Positions 39,919 to 47,954 of a stretch of DNA of 64,000 bases are shown piece after piece. The first letter of the stretch is position 1. The number at the start of each line of letters is the position of its first letter. This DNA comes from Ruminococcus sp. (GTDB lineage Bacteria; Bacillota; Clostridia; Oscillospirales; Acutalibacteraceae): the NCBI GenBank assembly GCA_017403985.1, contig JAFRDE010000001.1, positions 1 to 64,000 of the forward strand. Reading direction: 5' to 3'. A model generated the notes under the pieces. That model had not been told where the DNA came from. It made no database searches and saw only the letters and a list, made by a program, of their open reading frames with translations. The translations under genes and the position numbers were made by a program.

Positions 39919-40248
39919 GTGCCGTGCCGATTACAGGAACTCAGAAAGAAAGAAGTCATCAACGCCTGCAACGGCTGCAGGATCGGGTATGTGGACGATC
40001 TGGAGATCGATACCAAGTGCGCCCGCGTCGTAGCGCTGATCGTTTACGGACGTCCCCGGTTATTCGGGCTGTTTGGCAAATGTGACGATTTCTATATTTT
40101 GTGGGAAAAGATACGTTTGATAGGCGAAGATGCGATTTTAGTCGAGAATTCTGTGCAAAAAATGCCAAGAAAAGCAAAAAAGCGTCATAATTTTGTAACA
40201 TTTTGTCACCAATTATTTTTGTGTCTTAAGGCAAATTGCACAGTCTAA
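39919..40248 (+). CDS. YlmC/YmxH family protein (PRC-barrel)
   Basis: 109 residues. The N-terminal 75 residues form a PRC-barrel-like domain: LQELRKKEVINACNGCRIGYVDDLEID, VVALIVYGRPRLFGLFGKCDDFYILWEKI. The family is called sporulation-associated in Firmicutes; its role is not settled. The C-terminal 30 residues are a basic and Cys-rich extension I do not recognise. GTG start at 39919 with GAGGTGA upstream. Confidence 0.8.
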   Translation: MPCRLQELRKKEVINACNGCRIGYVDDLEIDTKCARVVALIVYGRPRLFGLFGKCDDFYILWEKIRLIGEDAILVENSVQKMPRKAKKRHNFVTFCHQLFLCLKANCTV

Positions 40249-40282
40249 TATTGTGGAATATGTACAGTTTTTACATAATAAA

Positions 40283-40377
40283 ATTCTAATTCGGAATTAA
40301 AAGCCGATTATGATTCTAAATTAGAATTAAAATCAAAAAATTACAAACTTGCAATTCTTGTTATTTTGTGGTTAAAT
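40283..40377 (+). promoter_or_regulatory. Paired operator-like boxes and promoter of the wall hydrolase
   Basis: ATTCTAAT...GAATTAAAA starts at 40283 and ATTCTAAATTAGAATTAAAA starts at 40313, 30 bp apart; the second contains the perfect dyad ATTCTAA / TTAGAAT (40313-40327). A possible promoter follows: TTGCAA (40349-40354), 17 bp, TTAAAT (40372-40377). Confidence 0.45.
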
Positions 40378-40464
40378 AGGACACGAAATGAAGGACGACC
40401 TACGGGAAGTCTATCCGTTTCATATCGGATCACCGATACAATACTTATTAAAGGAGGCAGAATT

Positions 40465-41310
40465 TTGAGTAAGACAACACCCCATTTATTTCGCAGAATA
40501 GTGTTGATCGGTCTTTGCGTAACCATCTTAATGACCGCTTATACTCTGATTCTCGCGCCGGGCGTAGGTGCTGCAGCAAGTGATGCCACTAAAACAGAAA
40601 TCAAAAATGATAACGATAATATAGTATCGACTGAAGATGACCTTCTCACACAGAGAGCCATCGTAATCGATGAAGCGAAGAAAGAAGCGCAGGAAGTAGT
40701 AACCGAACAGCTTGCCATTCAGGAAGCTAAGGCGGCTACCGAGGCGCCCACAGAAGCTGCAGCCGCAGCGACAACAGCCGCAGCGACAACTGCATCGGAA
40801 ACTTCCGAGTCTGTTAGCTCCACCGATTATTCAGACGACAGCAGCTACGCATCCGACGATGAGGACTACAGCGATAGCAACACTATCTCTGCATCCGGAT
40901 CCGGTGACTATTTGTTAGACATCGACAACCCCGACTATGACTATGTAGGTTACAGCGTATCTCTCAACGATGAGGACAGAGATATGACAGAGCGCATCCT
41001 CATGGGCGAGGCAGGCGGCGAAGGCTATATCGGTATGGCTCTTGTTGCTCAGTGTATCAGAGATACCTATGTTAATGGCAACTACAGCAGTATCGCTCAG
41101 CTTTTGAAGCAGAACGGCTATTATGGCTCTACTTCTATGTCAGGTTCTTCCACCGCGAAAGAAGTTGTTAACTACATCTTTGATCAGGGCGGTTCCGCTG
41201 TACAGCACAACATCCGCATCTTCTATGCGACCAACATGTGCTCCAGCTCTTGGCATGAGGCTCAGGACTTCGTTGTCCAGTACAACTATGTCAGATTCTT
41301 CAATTATTGA
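40465..41310 (+). CDS. Secreted SleB/CwlJ-type cell wall hydrolase
   Basis: 281 residues from a TTG start that has AGGAGG seven bases upstream; in-frame ATG codons further upstream have no site. Signal peptide (VLIGLCVTILMTAYTLILA, then GVGAAAS). A Thr/Ser/Ala/Asp-rich linker (about 85-155) precedes a C-terminal Hydrolase_2 domain with ERILMGEAGGEGYIGMALVA, its Glu likely catalytic, ending YNYVRFFNY. Members cleave peptidoglycan, some in spore cortex during germination. The linker suggests a vegetative or surface form. Confidence 0.8.
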   Translation: MSKTTPHLFRRIVLIGLCVTILMTAYTLILAPGVGAAASDATKTEIKNDNDNIVSTEDDLLTQRAIVIDEAKKEAQEVVTEQLAIQEAKAATEAPTEAAAAATTAAATTASETSESVSSTDYSDDSSYASDDEDYSDSNTISASGSGDYLLDIDNPDYDYVGYSVSLNDEDRDMTERILMGEAGGEGYIGMALVAQCIRDTYVNGNYSSIAQLLKQNGYYGSTSMSGSSTAKEVVNYIFDQGGSAVQHNIRIFYATNMCSSSWHEAQDFVVQYNYVRFFNY

Positions 41311-41340
41311 TAAATCGGCATAAAACATTCAAAAATCACG

Positions 41341-41389
41341 AAGAAATCAAGTATTTTTCTTAGATTAATGCTTGATTTCTTTTTTTATT
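41341..41389 (+). terminator. Terminator after the wall hydrolase
   Basis: AAGAAATCAAGTATT (41341-41355) pairs with AATGCTTGATTTCTT (41367-41381, one G-U), followed by a T run. The right arm contains the -35 of the next promoter. Confidence 0.85.
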
Positions 41390-41400
41390 TGTGTTAAAAT
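41372..41400 (+). promoter_or_regulatory. Promoter of the rpsB operon
   Basis: TTGATT (41372-41377), 17 bp, TAAAAT (41395-41400). The -35 lies in the terminator stem of the preceding gene. Confidence 0.5.
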
Positions 41401-41414
41401 ATTTAGGCATTACG

Positions 41415-41445
41415 CACGCCGACGGTTTGACAGTCGGGTGTTTTA
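41415..41445 (+). promoter_or_regulatory. Leader hairpin before rpsB
   Basis: CAC(G)CCGAC (41415-41423, one bulged G) pairs with GTCGGGTG (41433-41440), followed by TTTTA. It falls at the start of the rpsB transcript and may be an attenuator or an S2-binding leader; this is inference. Confidence 0.35.
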
Positions 41446-41448
41446 GTA

Positions 41449-41549
41449 TAGTGATTAGTTGCCAGTGATTAGTGACCAGTTGTCGGCGGGCTCTGCCCGC
41501 ACCCGATTTATAATGAACTTGTCACTTGCCACTTGTCACTTACCACTAA
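41449..41549. repeat. 7-bp-period repeat with opposing arms in the rpsB leader
   Basis: Left arm 41449-41481 (AGTGATTAGTTGCCAGTGAT type), a central hairpin GCGGG (41487-41491) with CCCGC (41497-41501), right arm 41520-41549 (GTCACTTGCCACTTGTCACT type). It is part of the rpsB 5' leader. Confidence 0.7.
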
Positions 41550-41606
41550 AACTGTCCTGTCAAAATACAAGGCCGCGGCGGAGGTTTTTAACCTAAGGAG
41601 GAAAAT

Positions 41607-42347
41607 ATGGCAGTAGTTTCTATGAAACAGCTTCTGGAGGCAGGCGTACACTTCGGCCACCAGACGAGAAGATGGAACCCCAAGATGGCTCCCTACATCT
41701 TCACCGAGCGCAACGGTATCTATATCATCGATCTGCAGAAGACCGTCGTTAAGCTCGAAGAAGCGTACAACTTTATCCGTGAGATCTCCATGGAAGGCAA
41801 GAGCGTGCTGTTTGTCGGCACCAAGAAGCAGGCTATGGAATCCGTCAAGGACGAGGCTACCCGCGCCGGCGCTTACTATGTAAATGCAAGATGGCTGGGC
41901 GGCATGCTCACTAACTTCACCACCATCCGCAGAAGAATCGCTCGCTTGAAGCAGCTTCGCACCATGGAAGAGGACGGCACGTTTGATCTGCTGCCCAAGA
42001 AGGAAGTTATCAAGCTGAACCTCGAGATCGAAAAGCTCGAGAAGTTCCTCGGCGGTATCAAGGACATGACCGAGATGCCCGGCGCTCTGTTCATTGTTGA
42101 CCCGAGAAAAGAGAAGATCGCCGTAGCTGAGGCGAAGAAGCTCGGTATCCCGATCGTTGCGATCGTTGATACCAACTGCGATCCCGACGACGTCGACTAT
42201 GTCATCCCCGGCAACGACGACGCGATCCGTGCCGTTAAGCTGATCTCCGGCGCAATGGCTAACGCGATCATCGAGGGTAAGGAAGGCCAGATGGGCGCTG
42301 CCGCTGTAGAGCCTGAGGCTGAAGCCGACGACATCGTAGAAGAGTAA
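41607..42347 (+). CDS. rpsB: 30S ribosomal protein S2
   Basis: 246 residues, normal length. Marks: [80 protein letters not shown] short acidic tail ends the protein. AAGGAGGAAAAT precedes the start. First gene of the conserved rpsB-tsf-pyrH-frr block. Confidence 0.98.
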   Translation: MAVVSMKQLLEAGVHFGHQTRRWNPKMAPYIFTERNGIYIIDLQKTVVKLEEAYNFIREISMEGKSVLFVGTKKQAMESVKDEATRAGAYYVNARWLGGMLTNFTTIRRRIARLKQLRTMEEDGTFDLLPKKEVIKLNLEIEKLEKFLGGIKDMTEMPGALFIVDPRKEKIAVAEAKKLGIPIVAIVDTNCDPDDVDYVIPGNDDAIRAVKLISGAMANAIIEGKEGQMGAAAVEPEAEADDIVEE

Positions 42348-42354
42348 TTATTTA

Positions 42355-42462
42355 GTGACCAGTGGCAAGTGGCCAGTGGTCAGTTGATGAAAGTCATTAG
42401 TAGTGATGACAACATATTATAGTAATATCTGGTCACTGGTCACTGATCACTGACCACTATAA
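42355..42462. repeat. 7-bp-period repeat with opposing arms, rpsB-tsf gap
   Basis: Left arm 42355-42387 (AGTGACCAGTGGCAAGTGGC type), right arm 42431-42461 (CTGGTCACTGGTCACTGATC type). The arms are near complements. The tsf ribosome binding site follows at once. Confidence 0.75.
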
Positions 42463-42479
42463 CGAAAGGAATGGTATAT

Positions 42480-43403
42480 ATGGCATTTACAGCTCAGGAT
42501 GTAAAGGCTCTTCGTGAGAAGACCGGCTGCGGTATGATGGACTGCAAAAAGGCTCTTACCGAAGCGAACGGCGATATGGAAGCCGCTATTGACGTATTAA
42601 GAAAGCAGGGTCTGGCGAAGCAGGCGAAGAAGGCTGACCGCATCGCTGCGGAAGGCATCGCTCTCGCTATCACCAACGACGATAACACCGCCGGCGTAGT
42701 GATCGAGGTCAACGCTGAGACCGACTTCGTTGCGAAGAACGCTGATTTCCAGGCGTTTGTCAACACCTGCGCTCAGACCGTTATGGCTGAGAATCCCGCT
42801 GATGTAGAAGCGCTGCTGGCCTGCAAGGCTGTCGGTTCCGACATGACCGTTGCCGAGCTGCTTCAGGAAAAGGTTCTGACCATCGGTGAGAACATTCAGA
42901 TCCGCCGCTTTGAGAAGATCGACGGCGTTTGCGTCGCTTACGTTCACGCAGGCGGCAAGATCGGCGTTCTGGTCAACTTTGAAACCGATATCGACAGCTC
43001 TAACCCCGAGTTCGTCGCTTACGGCAAGGACATCGCGATGCAGATCGCGGCTCTGAACACGCCTTTCCTCAACGAGGCTGAGGTTCCCGCTGAGGTCATC
43101 GAGCATGAGAAGAGCATCATGGTCGAGCAGATGAAGAACGATCCCAAGATGGCGAATAAGCCTGAGCAGGTTCTGCAGAACATCGTCAAGGGCAAGATGG
43201 GCAAGTACTTCAAGGAGAACTGCCTCGTCGATCAGGAGTTCGTCAAGGACAGCTCCATGACTGTCGGCAAGTACACCGAAGCTACCGCCAAGAAGCTCGG
43301 CGGCTCTATCGTCATCAAGAAGTTTATTCGCTTTGAGAAGGGCGAGGGCATCGAGAAGCGTCAGGACGACTTCGCTGCAGAAGTTGCCAGCATGGTGCAG
43401 TAA
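42480..43403 (+). CDS. tsf: Elongation factor Ts
   Basis: 307 residues. N-terminal UBA-like domain (VKALREKTGCGMMDCKKALTEANGDMEAAIDVLRKQG in parts), then the core with VEVNAETDFVAKN, the motif that recharges EF-Tu. GAAAGGA lies nine bases before ATG 42480; the ATG at 42471 is too close to it. Confidence 0.97.
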   Translation: MAFTAQDVKALREKTGCGMMDCKKALTEANGDMEAAIDVLRKQGLAKQAKKADRIAAEGIALAITNDDNTAGVVIEVNAETDFVAKNADFQAFVNTCAQTVMAENPADVEALLACKAVGSDMTVAELLQEKVLTIGENIQIRRFEKIDGVCVAYVHAGGKIGVLVNFETDIDSSNPEFVAYGKDIAMQIAALNTPFLNEAEVPAEVIEHEKSIMVEQMKNDPKMANKPEQVLQNIVKGKMGKYFKENCLVDQEFVKDSSMTVGKYTEATAKKLGGSIVIKKFIRFEKGEGIEKRQDDFAAEVASMVQ

Positions 43404-43428
43404 TCATATTCAACCGAATCAACTTTTC

Positions 43429-43464
43429 AAAGAGCTGTCGCAGCAATGCGGCGGCTCTTTTTTG
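43429..43464 (+). terminator. Terminator after tsf
   Basis: AAAGAGCTGTCGC (43429-43441) pairs with GCGGCGGCTCTTT (43448-43460, two G-U), followed by more T. Confidence 0.8.
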
Positions 43465-43546
43465 TGTTCAATTCTTTGTTTACGTGAAGTCAGAAATATT
43501 TATCGTTTGATTAGTGAATTTTTAATGAACATTTACCATGTTTTAC

Positions 43547-43575
43547 TTTACAAAAAAGGCAATTTGTAGTACAAT
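43547..43575 (+). promoter_or_regulatory. Promoter of pyrH
   Basis: TTTACA (43547-43552), 17 bp, TACAAT (43570-43575). Together with the tsf terminator it makes pyrH the start of a second transcription unit. Confidence 0.6.
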
Positions 43576-43611
43576 ATATACAATTATGAAATTATTATGG
43601 GAGTGATATGT

Positions 43612-44325
43612 GTGAAACCCAAATATAAACGCGTTTTATTGAAATTATCCGGTGAATCTTTAGCCGGTGTATCGAAGCACGGCATCGATTTCGAGACCGT
43701 CACCTCTTACTGTGAGCCGATCAAAAAGCTCGTTGAAGATGGTGTTCAGGTCGGTATCGTCGTCGGCGGAGGCAACTTCTGGAGAGGACGCTCCAGCGGT
43801 AAGATGGACCGCACCAGAGCCGACCATATGGGCATGCTCGCCACCGCGATCAACGCGTTGGGCGTAGCCGACGCCTTGGAGTCGATCGGCGTTGACGTCA
43901 GAGTTCAGACCGCTATCTCGATGCGTCAGGTCGCCGAGCCCTACATCCGCAATCGCGCGATCCGTCATCTGGAAAAGGGGAGGGTCGTCATCTTCGGATG
44001 CGGCACCGGTAACCCGTTCTTCTCAACCGATACGGCGGCCGCTTTGAGAGCCGCTGAGATCGAAGCGGAGATTATCCTGAAGGCGACGCTGGTCGACGGC
44101 GTTTATGACAAGGATCCCAACCTCTACAAAGACGCGGTTCGATATGACTGCCTTTCGTTCCAGGAAGTCCTTGAAAAGGATCTGAAGGTCATGGATTCGA
44201 CTGCTGCCGCGATCTGCAGGGAAAACAGCATCGATCTGATGGTGTTCAGCATCCTCGATCCCTCAAACATCTATGAATCTGTTTGCGATACCAATATCGG
44301 CACCCTCGTGACGAATCGCAAATGA
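43612..44325 (+). CDS. pyrH: UMP kinase
   Basis: 237 residues. Amino-acid-kinase fold: [62 protein letters not shown]. Makes UDP from UMP. GGGAGTGA lies six bases before GTG 43612; ATG 43597 has no site before it. Confidence 0.97.
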   Translation: MKPKYKRVLLKLSGESLAGVSKHGIDFETVTSYCEPIKKLVEDGVQVGIVVGGGNFWRGRSSGKMDRTRADHMGMLATAINALGVADALESIGVDVRVQTAISMRQVAEPYIRNRAIRHLEKGRVVIFGCGTGNPFFSTDTAAALRAAEIEAEIILKATLVDGVYDKDPNLYKDAVRYDCLSFQEVLEKDLKVMDSTAAAICRENSIDLMVFSILDPSNIYESVCDTNIGTLVTNRK

Positions 44326-44370
44326 TATATTGCCGGTTGTAATTTTTATTCACATAACAAGGAGGACAAC

Positions 44371-44925
44371 ATGAAAGAAGTATTAAAGAAAAACGATGAG
44401 CGCATGCAGCGCCGCATTGACCATCTGACAGACGAGTTTAAATCCATCAGAGCCGGCAGAGCCAATCCCGCCGTCTTGGATAAGATCACGGTTGATTATT
44501 ACGGCGTACCTACTCCCATTAATCAGCTTTCTTCCATCCAGGTGACCGAAGCGAGAACACTGGTGATCCAGCCTTATGACGCGTCCTCGCTCAAGTCGAT
44601 CGAAAAAGCGATCCAGATGTCCGACGTCGGTATCAATCCGCAGAATGACGGTAAGGTTCTCCGTCTGATCTTCCCGCCTCTCACCGAGGATAAGCGTAAG
44701 GAGATCGCGAAGGATATCGCCCGTATCGCAGAGGATAGCAAGGTCCAGATCCGCAACGTGCGCCGTGATACCATTGAAAAGCTCAAAAAGATGAAGAAGA
44801 GCGGCGAGCTCACCGAGGACGATCTTGAAGAAGGCGAGAAGAAGGTCCAGAAGTCGACCGATAAGTTTATCAAGCAGATCGACGAGCTGACCGAAAAGAA
44901 GAAAAAAGAGATCATGGAGATCTGA
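44371..44925 (+). CDS. frr: Ribosome recycling factor
   Basis: 184 residues, exact family length. RAGRANPAVLDKITVDYYGVPTPINQLSSI near the N-terminus and the helical C-terminal hairpin (EEGEKKVQKSTDKFIKQIDE). Splits post-termination ribosomes with EF-G. AAGGAGGACAAC precedes the start. Confidence 0.98.
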   Translation: MKEVLKKNDERMQRRIDHLTDEFKSIRAGRANPAVLDKITVDYYGVPTPINQLSSIQVTEARTLVIQPYDASSLKSIEKAIQMSDVGINPQNDGKVLRLIFPPLTEDKRKEIAKDIARIAEDSKVQIRNVRRDTIEKLKKMKKSGELTEDDLEEGEKKVQKSTDKFIKQIDELTEKKKKEIMEI

Positions 44926-45016
44926 CGCACGCGTCTTGAATTTACCTTTTACAACGCCGGTGTAATGAAGATTCATCACGGCGTGTCAATGATACCGTTG
45001 TATTAGGAGTAACACT

Positions 45017-45763
45017 ATGGCTCTTTTCAAAAAGAAACAAGTTCAGGAGCTTTCCATAGAAGATATTCAGCTTCCCGAACATATCGGCATCATCATGGAC
45101 GGCAACGGCAGATGGGCGAAGAAGCGCGGACTGCCTCGCTCGGCGGGACACACCGCGGGCGCGCAAACCTTCCGTAAGATCGCCCGTTACTGCAGCGATA
45201 TCGGCATCAAATATCTGACCGTATATGCGTTCTCGACCGAGAACTGGCGCCGTCCGAGCGACGAGGTTGACGCCTTGATGCGATTGTTCAAAGATTATCT
45301 GCAGGAAGCGATCCGCGATTTCAAGGATGACAGCATCGTGCTGAAATTCATCGGAGACCGTTCCGCGTTCTCGCCGGAGCTGCTCAGCCTGATGAATGAG
45401 AACGAGGAGGAATCCTGTGATCGCGACGGCATGGTGCTGAATATCGCCATGAATTACGGCGGCAGAGCGGAGCTCGTGACTGCGATCCGTGAGATGGCGA
45501 ACGAGGTAAAGGACGGCTCTTTGAGTCCGGAAGATATTTCCGAGGAGCTTGTTTCACAGCATTTATATACTAAGGGTCAGCCCGACCCCGACTTGATCAT
45601 CCGCCCCAGCGGTGAGAACCGAACCTCGAATTTCCTGCTGTGGCAAAGCGCGTACGCCGAGTACGTGATCATGGATGTACTTTGGCCTGATTTTACTAAA
45701 GAAGATCTGAATCAGGCTTTGATAGAATTCGCGAAGCGCAACAGGCGCTTCGGCGGAGTATGA
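45017..45763 (+). CDS. uppS: Undecaprenyl diphosphate synthase (isoprenyl transferase)
   Basis: 248 residues. HIGIIMDGNGRWAKKRGLPR with the catalytic Asp, YAFSTENWRRP, PDPDLIIRPSGENRTSNFLLWQ, and YVIMDVLWPDF. Builds the C55 carrier for peptidoglycan from FPP and IPP supplied by ispH, dxr and ispG in this window. TTAGGAGTAAC precedes the start. Confidence 0.97.
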   Translation: MALFKKKQVQELSIEDIQLPEHIGIIMDGNGRWAKKRGLPRSAGHTAGAQTFRKIARYCSDIGIKYLTVYAFSTENWRRPSDEVDALMRLFKDYLQEAIRDFKDDSIVLKFIGDRSAFSPELLSLMNENEEESCDRDGMVLNIAMNYGGRAELVTAIREMANEVKDGSLSPEDISEELVSQHLYTKGQPDPDLIIRPSGENRTSNFLLWQSAYAEYVIMDVLWPDFTKEDLNQALIEFAKRNRRFGGV

Positions 45764-45765
45764 TT

Positions 45766-45862
45766 ATTGAGTGATCGATACCGTGTGATCGGTGATAAGA
45801 ATCGGCTGCGGACAGTTCCCGCCGATAATCTAAACGCCGATCACGGTAACGGATCACTGATT
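45766..45862. repeat. Imperfect inverted-arm repeat, uppS-cdsA gap
   Basis: Left arm AGTGATCGATACCGTGTGAT (from 45769) is an imperfect complement of GATCACGGTAACGGATCACT (from 45838). Units near GTGATCG recur at about 7 bp, so it may be a decayed member of the 7-bp-period family. Confidence 0.45.
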
Positions 45863-45876
45863 TGAGGAGGATGGAG

Positions 45877-46695
45877 ATGAAAACGCGATTAATCACCTCT
45901 GGAGTTGCTATTGTTGTTGCGGTCGCGCTGATTATTTTAAGTTCATTTTTCAGTATTGTCGCAACGATAGCGCTTTCGCTGGTCAGCGTTATATTATGCG
46001 GTGAGTATTTGTCGGCAAAGAAATTGAATAAGGATTTAAAGCTGTTTATACCGTCACTGGCATTTGCTTTGCTGATCCCGATGCTTTCCGGCATTAAGTA
46101 TGTATGTTATATTCCGCTGTTTATCTTTGTGTTCGGAACGTGCGTATTGTCTGTTGTTTTCCACCGTTCCGTCAAAACGGAGGATATGATGTTCTCGCTG
46201 GTCGGCGTCACTTTGATTTCGGTTTCCATGTCAGCGCTGAACGTACTGGTCGTTACCGACCCGACTCATGCGGCTTTCTGGCTCGTGTTCTGTCTTGGCG
46301 TTCCGTGGATCGCCGATTCTGCCGCTTATTTTGCCGGCAGTTATCTCGGCAAGCACAAGCTCTGTCCCGAGATCAGCCCCAATAAAACGATAGAGGGCGC
46401 CATCGGCGGTATCCTGGGCGGTACCCTGTCCGCGCTGCTGATCGGCGGTATCTTCAACCTGATCTACGGCGAGGTCACCGTTTACTACGGCGTGCTGGTA
46501 CTGATCGGATTTTTGAATTCCATCATTTCCATCTTCGGCGATCTGACCTTCTCGGTCATCAAGAGAAGCTGCAAGATCAAGGATTTCGGCTCTATCATGC
46601 CCGGTCACGGCGGCTTACTCGATCGCTTTGACTCCGTCATCTTCTGTATTCCCGTTGTCTTTATCTTTTCACAGTTCTTCTATCTGTGCGTATAA
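45877..46695 (+). CDS. cdsA: Phosphatidate cytidylyltransferase
   Basis: 272 residues with about eight membrane helices. C-terminal signature: SIFGDLTFSVIKRSCKIKDFG, GSIMPGHGGLLDRFDSVIF, the CDS family pattern. Makes CDP-diacylglycerol from the phosphatidic acid produced by PlsC. ATG 45877 is six bases after GAGGAGG; 45871 touches it. Confidence 0.95.
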   Translation: MKTRLITSGVAIVVAVALIILSSFFSIVATIALSLVSVILCGEYLSAKKLNKDLKLFIPSLAFALLIPMLSGIKYVCYIPLFIFVFGTCVLSVVFHRSVKTEDMMFSLVGVTLISVSMSALNVLVVTDPTHAAFWLVFCLGVPWIADSAAYFAGSYLGKHKLCPEISPNKTIEGAIGGILGGTLSALLIGGIFNLIYGEVTVYYGVLVLIGFLNSIISIFGDLTFSVIKRSCKIKDFGSIMPGHGGLLDRFDSVIFCIPVVFIFSQFFYLCV

Positions 46696-46714
46696 TCGGA
46701 TCATATAATCTACT

Positions 46715-47857
46715 ATGGTACATAATCTATCTATATTAGGCTCTACGGGTTCGATCGGAACGCAGACGCTCGACGTCGCCCGTAATCTGGATCTGAAAAT
46801 TTCTGCGCTTTCTGCTTACAGCAGTATCGAACTCCTGGAAGATCAGATCCGTGAATTCCGTCCTGCTTTGGCGGTCGTTTACGATGAAAAGAAAGCGGCT
46901 GATCTGAAAGTCAGGATCGCCGACACCGATACCAAAGTGCTCAGCGGTATGGACGGACTCTTCGAGATCTGCCACGACAGCTCCGAGCTTTTGGTCAATT
47001 CGGTCGTCGGCATGGTCGGATTGGCTCCGACGATGGAGGCAATCAAGGCGAAGAAAAATATCGCCTTCGCCAATAAAGAGACGCTGGTCGCCGGCGGAGA
47101 GCTGGTGATGAACGCCGTACGGGAAAACGGCGTGAAGCTGCTTCCCGTCGACAGCGAACACAGCGCGATCTTCCAATGCCTGCAGGCGGCGCCGTCTGAT
47201 AAAAAGCTCAAAAAGATCCTGCTCACCGCGTCCGGCGGACCTTTCTTCGGCAAAACCGCCGATGAATTAAAGGATGTTACCGTTGAACAGGCGCTGAATC
47301 ACCCTAACTGGGACATGGGCGCAAAAATAACCATCGATTCTGCTACGATGATGAACAAGGGACTCGAGATCATCGAGGCGGCATGGCTGTTCGATACCGA
47401 TCCCGACGATATCGAAGTGGTCGTTCACCGCGAGAGCATCATCCATTCGATGGTAGAATTCACCGACAACTCGATCCTGGCACAGCTCGGTATGCCGGAT
47501 ATGCGCATCCCGATCCAGTACGCGATCACGTATCCCAACCGCGTACCGTCGCCGGTACCTGAGATCGACTGGAAGACGCTGTCGAAGATGACCTTTTACA
47601 GCGCCGACGACACTACCTTCAAATGTCTCGCCGCCTGTAAGTGCGCGATGAAGAAGGGCGGGCTGTATCCCGCTGTCGCCAACGGGGCGAACGAGGTTGC
47701 CAACAAGCTGTTCAGAGAGAAGAAGATATCTTTCCTCGATATCGGCGATCTGGTTTCCGCCGCCGTGGATCAATTGACGGTGGAACCCGCAAAAACTCTG
47801 GACGACGTTTTCGCCGCCGATCAGCTGGCGCGCGACTTCGTCATCAATAACATATAA
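46715..47857 (+). CDS. dxr: 1-deoxy-D-xylulose-5-phosphate reductoisomerase
   Basis: 380 residues. NADPH-binding LSILGSTGSIGTQTLDV, substrate/metal region ANKETLVAGGELV, LLPVDSEHSAIFQCL, TASGGPFFG, and MNKGLEIIEAAWLF. Second step of the MEP pathway. The SD is weak (CGGA 15 bases upstream), which suggests coupling with cdsA. Confidence 0.97.
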   Translation: MVHNLSILGSTGSIGTQTLDVARNLDLKISALSAYSSIELLEDQIREFRPALAVVYDEKKAADLKVRIADTDTKVLSGMDGLFEICHDSSELLVNSVVGMVGLAPTMEAIKAKKNIAFANKETLVAGGELVMNAVRENGVKLLPVDSEHSAIFQCLQAAPSDKKLKKILLTASGGPFFGKTADELKDVTVEQALNHPNWDMGAKITIDSATMMNKGLEIIEAAWLFDTDPDDIEVVVHRESIIHSMVEFTDNSILAQLGMPDMRIPIQYAITYPNRVPSPVPEIDWKTLSKMTFYSADDTTFKCLAACKCAMKKGGLYPAVANGANEVANKLFREKKISFLDIGDLVSAAVDQLTVEPAKTLDDVFAADQLARDFVINNI

Positions 47858-47896
47858 AGCCTTTCCTCAGAGGGTAAGACTTTATTAATACTATTA

Positions 47897-47931
47897 ACTG
47901 GACACTGGTCACTTGCCACTGTCCACTGTAT
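47897..47931. repeat. 7-bp-period array before rseP
   Basis: GACACTGGTCACTTGCCACT and following CACTGTA: about four units of CACTNNN. Unlike other sites, only one arm is present. It directly precedes the rseP ribosome binding site. Confidence 0.65.
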
Positions 47932-47954
47932 TTGGAGATGATTTTATCACCGTT

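Noticed and set aside
41449-42462. CRISPR array
   Set aside because: The repeats have a 7-bp period with no spacers and no cas genes.
44954-44992. Terminator between frr and uppS
   Set aside because: ACGCCG/CGGCGT can pair across a long loop, but there is no T run and gene order suggests cotranscription.
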